A stretch of 64,000 bases of DNA from Triatoma infestans (lineage: Eukaryota; Arthropoda; Insecta; Hemiptera; Reduviidae), in NCBI GenBank assembly GCA_011037195.1, contig JAAEAF010002632.1:1-64000 (forward strand), given 5' to 3'. Below the pieces are notes generated by a model. It searched no databases, was not told the origin of the DNA, and worked only from the letters and a program-made list of their open reading frames with translations. Positions 54,401-64,000 of the stretch are shown here, piece after piece. Made by a program: the position numbers and the translations under genes. Every line of letters starts with the position of its first letter. Within the stretch, counting starts at the first letter, position 1.

Positions 54401-55009
54401 ATAGTTAGTATGAATGTTTAGATTAGGCTTTTATCCAGGGATTGAAAGAAATTTTATAAAAGTATTTTAACCCCATTAGGTTTAATTCATTTTAGGATTA
54501 GTCCATTAGAGGGGCGCAGGAAAATTTGTTAAAAGTACTGCAGCACCCAATCAGTTTATGTAATAAATAGCGTCCTTAAGATCGGTTACATAATAAAATT
54601 ATTTATTTCATAATATGTGTATAATGCAATTCATAGTTAAAAAGTGCTTTAGTTTTGCCCAAATTCACAAATCTAGTTTTAGTAGGCTAAGGGGTGGCAC
54701 AAACAATATTCCACATTCCCCCCTCGTCAACTAGTTTGATGATATAAGAGGGGATGTGTGGAAAAGCATTCGACAATCTAGAGCTCTACCCTACCTTGCT
54801 AGACAAGGTGTTGTGTGTGGAAGCCACATAGATTAGCATGTGCCATCCCGGCTCGAGTGGCAACAAATCGTGAATGAATAGAATTAGGTTGGCGCTAATG
54901 ACCGAGTCGATGCTCCAAAAAATAATAATAATAATAATTATAATAAATATATTTAAAAAAAAAAAGAATAACAATAAAGTGACTTCTTAGATAGTAATAA
55001 GTACTTCTC
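54401..55009. other. Unassigned DNA
   Basis: (AAT)n/(AT)n run at 54920-54965. No gene recognised. Confidence 0.4.
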
Positions 55010-55919
55010 AAAGTCTATTTACAGAGAGTGAGAAATGTGTGTCGAACAGATCTGAATAGTAAGAATTATTTTAAGGCAATTAACTCGTTTGCTATCCCAA
55101 TCCATACCTATTCGTTTGGTATTATAATGTGGTCAGCATCTGACTTGGAAGATATTATGCGGAAAACCGTAGTTGAAATGACAAAGTTCAAGAAAAAAAA
55201 AAAATGAAAATAGCAAGTATTGATGTGAAGAATTTTCATGCAGGGCAGATTAAGTCGATGAGGAAGTATTTCTTAAAAAAAAAAAGGAGCAGAACTCGTC
55301 ATTGCAAAGGAGTGTATGTTGTGAGGATTTAGGATACACGCCGTTGAAACTGGCATATGAGAGAGCACCGAACAATGAAGTGATATTCACCAATGAGAAA
55401 CAAAGGGAATGGAGGAGCGTGGCTCTCTATGGAAGACATCTCCCACATCCTTTTACATAATATGCAAAAGCATCCCTCGCATCCATTTGCGAGGATTTGT
55501 CGACGACAAAGTGACATCGCAAGTATCATTGAGGTGGGGTGAGCTCGTTCCCGAAACCGATGGATTCCTTGTTGCTATCCAAGACCAAGTTATCTGCACT
55601 AGGAACTACAGGAAATTTATTATAAAGGATCCGGAAGTGGAAGATGATAGGTGCAGACGTTCCCTTGATAAACCGGAGACCATTCCGTTTGATTCGAAAC
55701 AACAGACGTGATGATTGTAGCGGCCCAAGTAAATGAATGGTAGCGCCCATTTCATCGATATTGCTATTCAATTCAGTGACATACAGGTTACTCTGAGCGA
55801 AAAATTGCACAATTACCAGGACTTAAACAGGAGATTATCAATATATGGAAATTGGAAAAAGTTTTATTGTGCCTATGTCCTATCAGTAACTGGGATAATT
55901 CCGCGAAGCCCCTAAGGCA
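55010..55919 (+). mobile_element. LINE with restriction-like endonuclease, second copy, decayed
   Basis: Frames give NSKNYFKAINSFAIPIHTYS and SASDLEDIMRKTVVEMTKF (after the RT palm), YTPLKLAYERAPNNEVIFTN, GELVPETDGFLVAIQDQV (as in 52.9-53.7 kb), DDRCRR (start of the knuckle, rest deleted) and FIDIAIQFSD with KLHNYQDLNRR (endonuclease core). Knuckle-to-P-D region is deleted at about 55660-55735. The insertion at 55934 follows its end. Confidence 0.78.
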
Positions 55920-55933
55920 AGAGATTTATTTCA

Positions 55934-56167
55934 TCAGAGACATTTTCCGTGGTAGCCTGCTTCATTTTGTGGTCATCGACCGGTTTCGGGCGTTCGCCCA
56001 TCTTCAGGATGCGTTTTTCAGACAGTGTGCCAACACAGACTCGTACAGAGACTTAGTTTCACACTAACTCCAGTTTCACTTACTAAGAGACTTAGATTAG
56101 ATTTCAGAGACTTAGAATTCACTTACTAAGAGACACTCTTACAGAGACTTAGTTTCACACTAACTAC
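55934..56167 (-). mobile_element. HHR family 1 insertion with 14-bp duplication
   Basis: Flanked by exact AGAGATTTATTTCA (55920-55933 and 56168-56181). Left: the conserved end CATCAGAGACATTTTCCG, GGTAGCCTGCTTC and the ribozyme-like core. Right half (56050-56167): a short tandem array of CAGAGACTTAG and TTCACACTAACT words instead of a second arm. Non-coding. Confidence 0.8.
55974..56011 (-). ncRNA. Hammerhead ribozyme-like motif, best-conserved core
   Basis: On the minus strand every core position is present: CATC (56008-56011) pairs with GATG (55974-55977) as helix I; CTGAAGA (56001-56007); one extra T; GGGCG/CGCCC helix II (55988-55999); GAA (55985-55987); self-complementary ACCGGT (55979-55984); C at 55978 before the expected cleavage point. 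With so short a helix III the motif would act best as a dimer. An active ribozyme is an inference from the sequence only. Confidence 0.6.
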
Positions 56168-56181
56168 AGAGATTTATTTCA

Positions 56182-57119
56182 CATGCACAAGTCTGTTATT
56201 TTAAACTCTTGCAGAATGGTGAGAAAATTTTTAAGTTGCACTGGTGAGAGTGCTTGGTTTGAACCCGTATCTCATCTCAAACACCAGCTGAAATGTGATA
56301 ATAAATTATAAATAATAATTATAATAATAGATAGATAGCTGTTGGTTTTCAATAATTTCTGTGGAAAATCCCATATTAATCCAAGAAAACAGCACAGAAA
56401 AATCAGTTTAATGAGGAAAACGAAGAATGACAATTTCCACGAGAATCGTTCATACAACTTACACAATATACTCAACATTTATGTTTAATCTACATACAAG
56501 TAACGTTGCCAGCATTAATACAATCTTCATTAACATATTATGAACTAAAGTAATAAGTGTTCAAACAACAAAATCCTCATGAACTAGTACTTGCCAATAA
56601 ATATTAGTACATATTAATTTAGAATCTAATTAACTTCGAGATAATTAAATTTTACCTATTTAACGTATAATTAACTTACTATTATTGAGTTATTGTAATA
56701 TATGAAATATCAGATTTACTTTATGATTGTGCTGATATTAAATTGAAATAACAATGTTATTTATTTACCTATGACTTTTTTATTATTTAATTTTAATTTT
56801 AATATCTGTACATAAATTTATAACGGTAAAAATTATATATGATAAAAACAATCACATAGGTTTATAGGGTGGCGAAGCAATTCATTATCTCGCGCAAGTG
56901 CCTAGTTATGTGGTTTTAAGCTAGCACTACTGGATGTTTGAGCCCGTCTGGAAGCATTTTCAGCGATATTTTTGGGGGATTGGAAGTGGTTTAGAGTGGG
57001 CGAACAGGTTCAAATGGAACTTAGATATTGAAATGTTTATGACTAGTGGAAAACATGAAGCGTTGAATACTTTGCGGATAATGTTTGATCGGATTTTTTT
57101 TTTTGCATTATCATTCAGT
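56182..57119. other. AT-rich DNA, no gene seen
   Basis: No element end or gene recognised. Confidence 0.4.
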
Positions 57120-57420
57120 CATATATGCTAATGCGTTTTAGAACTGACTACATACTTAGTGCTTCAACATTCATTCACGGATCTAGCCTATTCCATTCAC
57201 GCAAATAAATACAAACACGCCAATAAATACATTCGTACAGGTAGCTCTAAAACCTAATGCGACTCATTCATACTAACTATCAGAACAACATTCATACGGT
57301 GGGGTGGAACTTGATATTTCTCGCAGCCGCATATACTTAACCTAATATGTTAACCTAAAATATATTTACACTATATATAGAAAATATATACTTACTATGT
57401 ACAAAATGGACTGGTATACT
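57120..57420 (-). repeat. Relative of the 54.2-54.4 kb tandem region
   Basis: In reverse: GAATGTATTTATTGGCGTG, GATAGTTAGTATGAATG and a poor tandem of the 20-bp unit. Likely the same LINE 3' UTR in opposite orientation. Confidence 0.5.
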
Positions 57421-57760
57421 CAATATTCCAACGAAGGGCGGATTATTTGGACACCTTGGGTGTTGGATCACTTGGCCGGCCGAACCTCAAAAGTTCAATG
57501 CCGTATGTCCAGATGCGTTTTATTATAGTGGTAATTTTGTCTTTTGTTAATCCGTGATATAAGAGTCTACTGCAAGGATTTCAAGTAAGTTTTTAGTCTA
57601 TGAATAATCCTAGGTATCGTATCGTATGTCGGGAGTATTTTGCTGTTAAAAGTAACAGAAGTGGTAGGATATCACGGGAGAGGTTGAAAGTTATGGTAGG
57701 GATTTTTCCACACACAGTGTATTATTCACCAGTTGCTGCACCAAGTTTTCAGGATTTCGT

Positions 57761-58022
57761 CAAGAGATATTATCCGTGATGCCTGCCTGCTTCTTTTTGT
57801 GGTCATTGACCGGTTTTTGGCGTTCGCCTGATCATTAGGATGCTTTTTGTCAAATAGCGCGATAACACAGACTTACCCACAGCAAATTTAGTTGATATAA
57901 AGCATCCTGATGATGGGAGAACGCCCGAAACCGATCGATGACCACAAAAAAAAAAAAAACAGGCTAACACGGGAAATATTTCTGATGCTTACCCAATCTG
58001 CGGAAGCAACCACAACAATTTA
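57761..58022. mobile_element. HHR family 1 foldback in Jockey
   Basis: Flanked by AGGATTTC(G/A)T at 57751-57760 and 58023-58032. Both arms are present in opposite orientation: TGCCTGCCTGCTTC...GGTTTTTGGCGTTCGCC on the left and, on the right, GGGAGAACGCCC, an A-rich stretch, CAGGCTAACACGGG and the outer end GCGGAAGCAACCACAACAA. 262 bp. The extra outer end lies on the right here and on the left at 9399. Confidence 0.8.
57903..57940 (+). ncRNA. Hammerhead ribozyme-like motif (right arm)
   Basis: CATC/GATG helix I intact, CTGATGA core (57907-57913), extra T, GGG(AGAACG)CCC helix II with at least 3 outer pairs, GAA, ACCGAT (one change in the palindrome) and C at 57936. Close to consensus. The left arm at 57804-57842 (minus) is more decayed. 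Confidence 0.55.
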
Positions 58023-58334
58023 AGGATTTCATTAAATTAGGCTTAAAGGTACTGAGAAGCTATGAGGGGTTCTAAGTAAGCAGATAGGATGGTTGTATCA
58101 TCTGCAAATGAAAAATAGAGATGTTATGAATAAAGGATGGGATGGGATCTGATTGCGGAAATAGTCCCGCCTTTCTGACGGCAGAATAAGGAGTCCTCGC
58201 TGAACTAAAAAACATCGGAGGATATATCTTCACATAAGGTAATAATTGTATGTATGGGTATCTTACACCTTATTTATATGAAATTAAATGACTTAATTAA
58301 TTCATCTCTTAATAACTATTTTTATATATATATA

Positions 58335-58870
58335 TTGCGATCTTGTCAAATTTTCAATAACAAGTTTTTCACTGGAAAAACATGTTTTGAGGTCCCTTGA
58401 GTCCGAAAAAGTAGTTTTTAGAAATGCTACAAATTTCACACACTATCCCATAATCAATTATTTGGAGAAATGTTTCGAATAAAAAGTGATACGTTTATAC
58501 GTCTATGAAGTTAGCTTACCAATTTTAAATTAAAGGAAATCCGTTGTAGACGTTTTCGAGTAAATTCCAGAAAAGCTCAAAACCCTATTCTGTAAAGTTG
58601 CACTTCTGGTTGGTTAAGCGATTTTTTTTTTCTTCAAATTTGAAATTCTAGCCATGTTTCTAATATATATTAATAATGGTACTTTATAGGGAAGCTAAAG
58701 GTTACTGTTTCCATGGAACCTCTCAAAAAATCAATCTTCCCAGGAAAATGTCTGATATAAAAATGCTAGGGATTCATTTGTTTGTGTGTATATATAATAT
58801 ACGAAGTTTAAAGAAAATCGTTGGTACCTTTATCGAGAACCAAACTGAACAAAAAACATTTAATTAGAAC
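58335..58870 (+). repeat. Family A copy, 5' head and two units
   Basis: ATTGCGATCTTGTCAAATTT, TGAGGTCCCTTGAGTCC, AGTAGTTTTTAGAAATGC, then units with GTTGCACTTCTGGTTGG and CGAAGTTTAAAGAAAATCG. Short of the 3' end. Confidence 0.6.
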
Positions 58871-59835
58871 TTGTAATATTTACAATAAAAGAAAGAGAAG
58901 TAAGTGATTCTAACAATACATAATTAACAACAATTAAATACAATTTAGCCGCCAGTATTATCTATAATGCGATTTTTATATTTTAGTTTTAAAAAAATAT
59001 AAATTAATTTAAAAAGTTAATTAAATTATAGAACCAAAAAAAAAAATTATCTACCAAAAAAGTAGTGCCACAATTATTATTATTATATTCTTTAGAGAAT
59101 TTAAAGGATATATGAAACGTTCATTAAAAATTAAATTTTTAAACTGATTTAGTTTTATACATTTATACCAAGGGACAAACACTAACGAATGATAAAAGAA
59201 GTAGGTTGTGCGCTAAGAGACGCTCTGCGTCTGTAAAATGCTCAGACTAGTTACATATTCTCTCACAGACATGCTAATGAGCATACCAGAGACAAAAAAA
59301 TTCTTTTTATCATCTAATTACATATCCTAAAAATATAAATTACATATCTAAGAATATAAATTAATAAAATCTAATATCTCGGTAAACTTAAGTTCTTAAA
59401 AGATGCTACAGGTTTTATTAAATTCCTATAAAGCTAATAATTCCAATTAATGGAGAAGTGAATGGTTTTGGGGGGGAGGGGGTTCTATAAATAGTTCCCT
59501 AGAAATTTGTTAAACTAAGTGAAACCTGTATAAAAAAAAACCTATTATTAGTAAACCAACCATTCTTAGTGTTTAAATTTCTTTAGTTATTACTAGCACC
59601 ACCTACACAATAGTTATAAAAAAAAAAGAAGAAGATTGATTCTTAAAATCTATTTAAAATTTTTTTAAATAATTCATTTTGATTTAATTAACGTTGAACC
59701 TTTTAAAGATGGTAAACTAGTTTGATTTCTATTTTAAACTAGATTAAACATTAATGTTAAATTATTAAAAGGACTTTTTTTATTATCAACATTATTATCT
59801 AATATCAAATTGTAGCAATTGTTGGCCGTTAAATG
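58871..59835. other. AT-rich DNA, no gene seen
   Basis: No coding similarity. A G11-type run at 59470-59485. Confidence 0.4.
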
Positions 59836-59901
59836 ATCGGATGTATCTATTAGTTGGCTAATCGGCCAGAAAGTATCCAAGAAAACATCACATACTGTAA
59901 A
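59836..59901 (-). repeat. Penelope-like terminal repeat, truncated unit
   Basis: TGTATCTATTAGTTGGCTAA, TCGGCCAGAAAGTATCC and AAGAAAACATCACAT match the inner end of the unit at 62361-62817 in the same orientation; it abuts the next unit head to head. Confidence 0.6.
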
Positions 59902-60710
59902 TACTGAAAACACCAAATACTGGCTCGGCAGTACACTCATAACTACTATTATGGAGTTGATTGTTAATATTATGGAGTTAACTACTATTAAAGAGAAATT
60001 GGGATTGATTAATTAGATGTGATATGAAAACACTGTTATAATATAACTACAAGTTTACACAAACTGCACTGGGCTTGTAATGATTTTATAAAATAAAGGT
60101 GAGAGTAGAGTTATGACGATGTGATGTATATGGTCGAATCTGATGGATCGATGTCTAGATCTCTCACTGGCTTATATACAGGTTCTCCCACTCTAGACTG
60201 CTTAAGTCAGAGAGTACCAGAGAGGGTCTGTCTTTCTCTCTTAATTCTCTCGTCTGTCTGCTCTCTCTTGCTGATGTAACTCTCTCTTGCTGATGTAACT
60301 CTCTCTTGCTATTACAGACATAATCAAACATGTTGTGACAAGACTTCCAAACTTCTCTCACTCTAAGATAGCCTCTGAAGAAGGTAAACAATGTTTGCCG
60401 AAACGTCGGGTTTCAAATAAAATACACTTAAAAATTATTTGGTGTTTTGTGGGATACTTCCTGGCCGATTAGCAAACTAATAGATACAACTGATTATTAT
60501 CTAATGTTCTATGGACAAAAACAATTCCAAAACACTGTCATTATTTTGAACTTCTAATCTAAGCAATTTTTTACAATACTATAACAAATATTTATTGATT
60601 AGTTTCATAATAAATAAAATACCACGTTAATTAATTTTTAATGATATGAATAGGCGTTTTAATTTTGGGAAGTATTAGTTCTGAACACAATCTTATAATA
60701 ATAGTCGTCG
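59902..60710 (+). mobile_element. Penelope-like terminal repeat unit with insertion (HHR family 2)
   Basis: Order: ACTGTAAATACTGAAAACAC and TCGGCAGTACACTCATAACT; a ~370-bp segment absent from the 62.4-kb copy (59950-60322) with three 20-bp units CTCTCTCTTGCTGATGTAA; then GACAAGACTTCCAAACTTCT, the ribozyme-like core, AAATAAAATACAC and a long tail to 60710. From 60323 on it is the reverse complement of 62361-62757, ~395 bp, with few differences. Confidence 0.65.
60371..60411 (+). ncRNA. Hammerhead-like motif of Penelope type
   Basis: CTGAAGA (60375-60381), an extra A, a 7-bp helix II GGTAAAC/GTTTGCC with an AAT loop (60383-60399), GAA (60400-60402), self-complementary ACGT (60403-60406), C at 60407, then GGGT pairing with GCC(T/C) upstream as helix I. 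The pattern CTGAAGAAG...CGAAACGTC is known from Penelope-like elements, which carry minimal, dimer-acting hammerheads. Confidence 0.65.
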
Positions 60711-61312
60711 ACTCCATGTTTTATTGTTGTTTTTTTTTAGATTTGCCTACGTTCATTGTACCGTGATAAGACGCCATAGGGAAATTCCCGGATGCAAGGA
60801 AGTAGTGCTATCTGTTTGTGGTACGAGGAATCAAAATAAAGAACACGGTGTTGCTATCTCTTGGTAATGAGGAGGAATAGAAATAGATGATGGCTGAAGA
60901 GAAATAACCTGTGCATGGAGGTTTTTCACTTTTAGTTGGAATTATGTGTGTTTCTTGTAATACTTGCAAGGTGACTGACTGTATTTATATTGTGTGTATT
61001 GCGTTATTATATATTCTTTGTACAAGAAAAATAACATAAGAAGAAAAATAAAAACAAATATAAGGACGTTAATTAAAGAAACCCTAGTTTGAGTTCTACA
61101 AAACTTTACCTCGTTACTTTTGTTGTTTTTATATATAATACAAAAATTTAGGATCGGATTAAGACGAGCAAAATTCGAACGAACCTTAAATCCCGCTGAG
61201 TGTCCTACGTCTTTGAATGTAAGCCTTGGTAAGATATAATATTTTTTCAAATAAAAATTTAGTATTTATTATTACTAGTAATAAAACTATAAGCTCAAAA
61301 ATATACGGCATA
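60711..61312. other. Spacer between inverted Penelope-like units
   Basis: No reverse transcriptase or GIY-YIG endonuclease of a Penelope element was recognised. AT-rich. Confidence 0.4.
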
Positions 61313-61700
61313 GTAATAATAATAATAATAATTTATTTATTTGCCATCGGGGAGAACCCCCACACTAATAGAGTTGGTTCTGTAATTTTTTGTTTTTACT
61401 TTGTACACCTTTATGAAAGGGCAAAACTTTCGTTTTGGCACTGTTTACTTCTAATAAATTTATTGCAGCAAATTCGGCAAGTAGTTCTAACTTTCGTTTA
61501 GCATCCTTGTATGTGCCTGCGAAGATAATCTTATCATCGGCGTACAATGATATTAGCGCGTCAGTGGTTTGATTAATTGGAATTCCATAAGACCCTTTGG
61601 ATCTGAAAAACGATTCTATATCGTTAATAAACAGGCTGCCGCGGATAGGACTTCGCCTTGGAGGACCCCTTTCGTCACTCTAACTATACGGCACAGTATG
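61313..61700 (-). pseudogene. LINE RT palm fragment with 3' tail
   Basis: On the minus strand: TKGVLQGEVLS (RT motif B-like), SLYADDKIIFAGTY with the catalytic YADD, then EVNSAKTKVLPFHKGV, a direct jump to GTGGGGGTTCTCCCCGATGG and an (AAT)n tail at 61314-61332. So most of the C-terminus is deleted. Clade unassigned. Confidence 0.78.
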
Positions 61701-62360
61701 GGCAGATATAATTTAAAATAAAAGTCACTGATGATATCACTTTATCTCCCAGCTACGGACTATTTTCCAACCTCCAATATAAAACTTTTACACTTTAATT
61801 GAATATAAATTCGATAATATTTGGAGGACCTAACAACTTATGTTAAAATGGTATTTATATCCCCGTTTTAGTCCATAACGAATTAAAAACAAAACAAAAA
61901 AAACATAAAGAAATAAAAAGAATTGCACTCTATTTTGATAAAAATATGGAACACTTTAAAAAAAAAAAAAAAAAGTGAAATTAGACTGACTGATTTAGCT
62001 TCTGATATTTTGATTGAAACCTCCCAGAGGACTGCCCAGTGTTGCCTAAGCGAAATATCAAGTTAGTCACTTTGGGCTTTTTAGTGTTCAGTTATCTCTC
62101 GCTAACTATTGGACAATGAATTCTCCAGAGACATAATTATGTCTGGCCATAATACAAACGAAACTTGATTTCTACTTCACTTCTCACCCCTTGGAAAAAA
62201 AAAGAAAACTGCGTCTATAAGTCCAAATGTTATAAACCTAGTTATAAAGCATTAAAAATAAACTCTCGTGATTCAAAAAACTAAGACTTCTAATTGACCA
62301 AATTTTCTTAAAAGTCGGTACCTATTAATATTAAATAGACGTATTAAATAAAACATTGAG
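61701..62360. other. AT-rich DNA, no gene seen
   Basis: Nothing recognised. Confidence 0.4.
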
Positions 62361-62817
62361 TGACGACTGTTTATTATAAGATTGTGTCCAGAACTAATAT
62401 TTCCCAAAATTAAAACGCCTATTCATATCATTAAAAATTAATTAACGTGGTATTTTTTTATTTATTACAAAACTAATCAATAATATTTGTTATAGTATTG
62501 TAAAAAATTGCTTAGATTAGAAGTTCAAAATAATGACAGTGTTTTGGAATTGTTTTTGTCCATAGAACATTAGATAATAATCAGATGTATCTATTAGTTT
62601 GCTAATCGGCCAGGAAGTATCCAAGAAAACACCATATAATTTTTAAGTGTATTTAATTAAACCCGACGTTTCGGCAAACATTGTTTACCTTCTTCAGGGG
62701 CTATCTTAGAGTGAGAGAAGTTTGGAAGTCTTGTCACATCATGTTTATGTCTGTGTAGTTATGAATGTACTGCCGAGGCAGTATTTGGTGTTTTCAGTAT
62801 TTACAGTATTTAATGTT
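62361..62817 (-). mobile_element. Penelope-like terminal repeat unit, compact copy (HHR family 2)
   Basis: On the minus strand: ACTGTAAATACTGAAAACAC, TCGGCAGTACATTCATAACT, CAGACATAAACATGATGTG, the ribozyme-like core, then the tail ending CGTCA at 62361. It lacks the ~370-bp insertion of the 59.9-kb copy. Together with 60323-60710 it makes an inverted repeat with a ~1.65-kb spacer. Confidence 0.65.
62661..62701 (-). ncRNA. Hammerhead-like motif of Penelope type
   Basis: Same core as 60371-60411 on the opposite strand, with helix I improved to GCCC/GGGT (three G-C pairs and one G-U). Helix II and ACGT are unchanged. The conserved pairing in two copies supports selection on the structure before insertion, or recent duplication. 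Confidence 0.65.
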
Positions 62818-64000
62818 TAAGGGTAAATATTGTCTACCAAGTTCATATCCGGTTAACCGATTTTTTTTTTTTTTTTTTTTAATTTTTAATAATTATTTAA
62901 TACATTTAATTCTCCACCATTAAATTATTTGAATAACAGAACAGAATAGCACTTCATGGGAAAGGGGAAACCCTAAGGTAAGCCGCCTCTCTTGAATTCC
63001 CCCAAAAATATTTGTTCCCCAGAAATTTTCAGGAGACGAATTTTGACTGAAAAATCAGGTTAAAACCTGCTTCTTTTTTTTCTTTTTTTAAGATATTTAA
63101 TATACACTCAAGAACGAACATACACAGAACATTATACAGTTTTATTTTTTAAAAAATTCTTTATTTTAATTATATATTTATTTGTGTTTTCTTTATTTTT
63201 AATTTGCTTTATAACATTTGTACAGTACAGACCATCAAGAAGGCCTTAAATTTGCAAAAAAGAGAAAAAGACTTTACAATAATGTAAAATGCTTTAATAA
63301 CTGAAACGCACACCCAAATAATTAAAAAGTAATGAATGCATTCAGTAAAAATTTTAATGACAATGGTTACACTCTTGATGTACAACAGCTCTTATGGTAA
63401 AACTTTAAATTTTATTAACAGCCAGTAAAACATTAAATTTGCAATAATAACTGTATGCTGAATAGATTATTAGTTATTTGCATAATGATAGAAATTATAA
63501 TAATTCATCTATTTGTATGAGGGCAATACTAATTACACGGTAGGTGAAAATATAATTATTAGAGAGAGTAGTAACAGGCGATGGAATGTAAAGAAGTGGA
63601 TATTAGTGTGTAAGGTCTGGCCGCTTGGGCCATGATGGAGGAGAATCAATGTAAAAGTGAGAAAGGGGATTGGAGAACTTTCAAGAAACATATTAGCATA
63701 CAGGTAGGTAGGGGCCCTTTAATATTATCCATGTAGAATATATTAAAGGAGAAAATTGATCTTACACCTGCTCACGATAATAAATATATTATATTTATAA
63801 CATTATCATTTTACTATTATTATCATTATATATTTCATTTTAAAATTATTTTTTTTTTTTAACATCATCTACTGAACATAAACTTATTGCATAATTTTAT
63901 TCAATTCAGGATGAATGATGTTTTTTTTTTATCTACGTTAAATTCGATAAAAATATGTGATGAAGAAATCTGGTGAGGATCGGTCAAGTAATAAACATCC
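62818..64000. other. AT-rich DNA, no gene seen
   Basis: Weak family A words near 62985-63060 (CCCCCAAAAATATTTGTTCC). The rest shows no coding similarity or element ends. Confidence 0.4.

Larger units (their letters stand above)
57480..58170 (-). mobile_element. Jockey-clade LINE RT fragment, interrupted
   Basis: On the minus strand: FADDTTILSAYLEPLIASQY (catalytic FADD), a gap made by the HHR insertion, then IRYDT-DYS for IRYLGLFID, and IIKRIWTYGIELL. 5' truncated before FADD near 58170. Many shifts. Confidence 0.7.

Noticed and set aside
61226..61501. 91-residue plus-strand frame
   Set aside because: It runs antisense to the YADD-containing RT fragment and through an (AAT)n tail.

Overview
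The window looks like AT-rich, repeat-dense nuclear DNA from an invertebrate, most likely an arthropod. The evidence is the mix of elements: Jockey, R1, CR1-like, RNase H-bearing and restriction-like-endonuclease LINEs, tRNA-derived SINEs, hAT, PIF/Harbinger and Tc1 remnants, a solo LTR and Penelope-like repeats. The species cannot be named. I found no host protein-coding gene, no functional tRNA or rRNA gene and nothing bacterial. Almost every long open frame is a relic of a transposable element or a chance frame in AT-rich or simple-repeat DNA.

Layout: 0-9 kb holds LINE tails, a foldback element with ribozyme-like arms (5.8-6.2 kb) and a LINE carrying a PIF/Harbinger mini-element with a MADF-domain frame (7.9-8.5 kb). 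9-18 kb holds ribozyme-bearing repeats, a CR1-like LINE and Jockey pieces. 18-25 kb holds a foldback element, an R1 3' end, the best Jockey fragment and a Tc1 transposase relic. 25.8-28.7 kb is a LINE with exact 12-bp target duplications, an endonuclease and an intact RNase H, but most of its RT deleted. 30-37 kb holds a 0.9-kb foldback, a hAT transposon with 8-bp duplications, a solo LTR, a SINE and a hAT MITE nested in one dispersed repeat family. 38-49 kb holds more Jockey, SINE, RNase H LINE and Harbinger relics. 49.9-51.7 kb is a TAATTG-rich hAT-like element split by a dispersed repeat. 52.9-58.2 kb holds two LINEs of the restriction-like-endonuclease type and more ribozyme-like repeats. 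59.8-62.8 kb is a Penelope-like array with a ~395-bp inverted repeat.

Two repeat systems stand out. (1) Small repeats whose conserved centre matches a hammerhead ribozyme: CUGAAGA/CUGAUGA, a GC-rich helix II, GAA, a self-complementary ACCGGU, then C and GATG pairing with the upstream CATC. They occur as foldbacks or single arms, and four copies have 10-15 bp target duplications. Two further families (60.4/62.7 kb and 5.8-6.1 kb) have the same architecture with different sequence. This fits Penelope-linked or retrozyme-like elements with dimeric hammerheads. (2) A very abundant non-coding family ('family A' below) with ~293-bp internal tandem units, a TG microsatellite, 15-bp subterminal inverted repeats and a 3' hairpin before a T tract. 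It resembles the non-autonomous Helentrons (HINE/DINE-1 type).

Insertion order can be read in several places, for example family A, then solo LTR, SINE and hAT MITE at 34-37 kb, or LINE, then Harbinger and SINE at 7.6-8.9 kb. All reading was by eye; boundaries without a stated target duplication are approximate.
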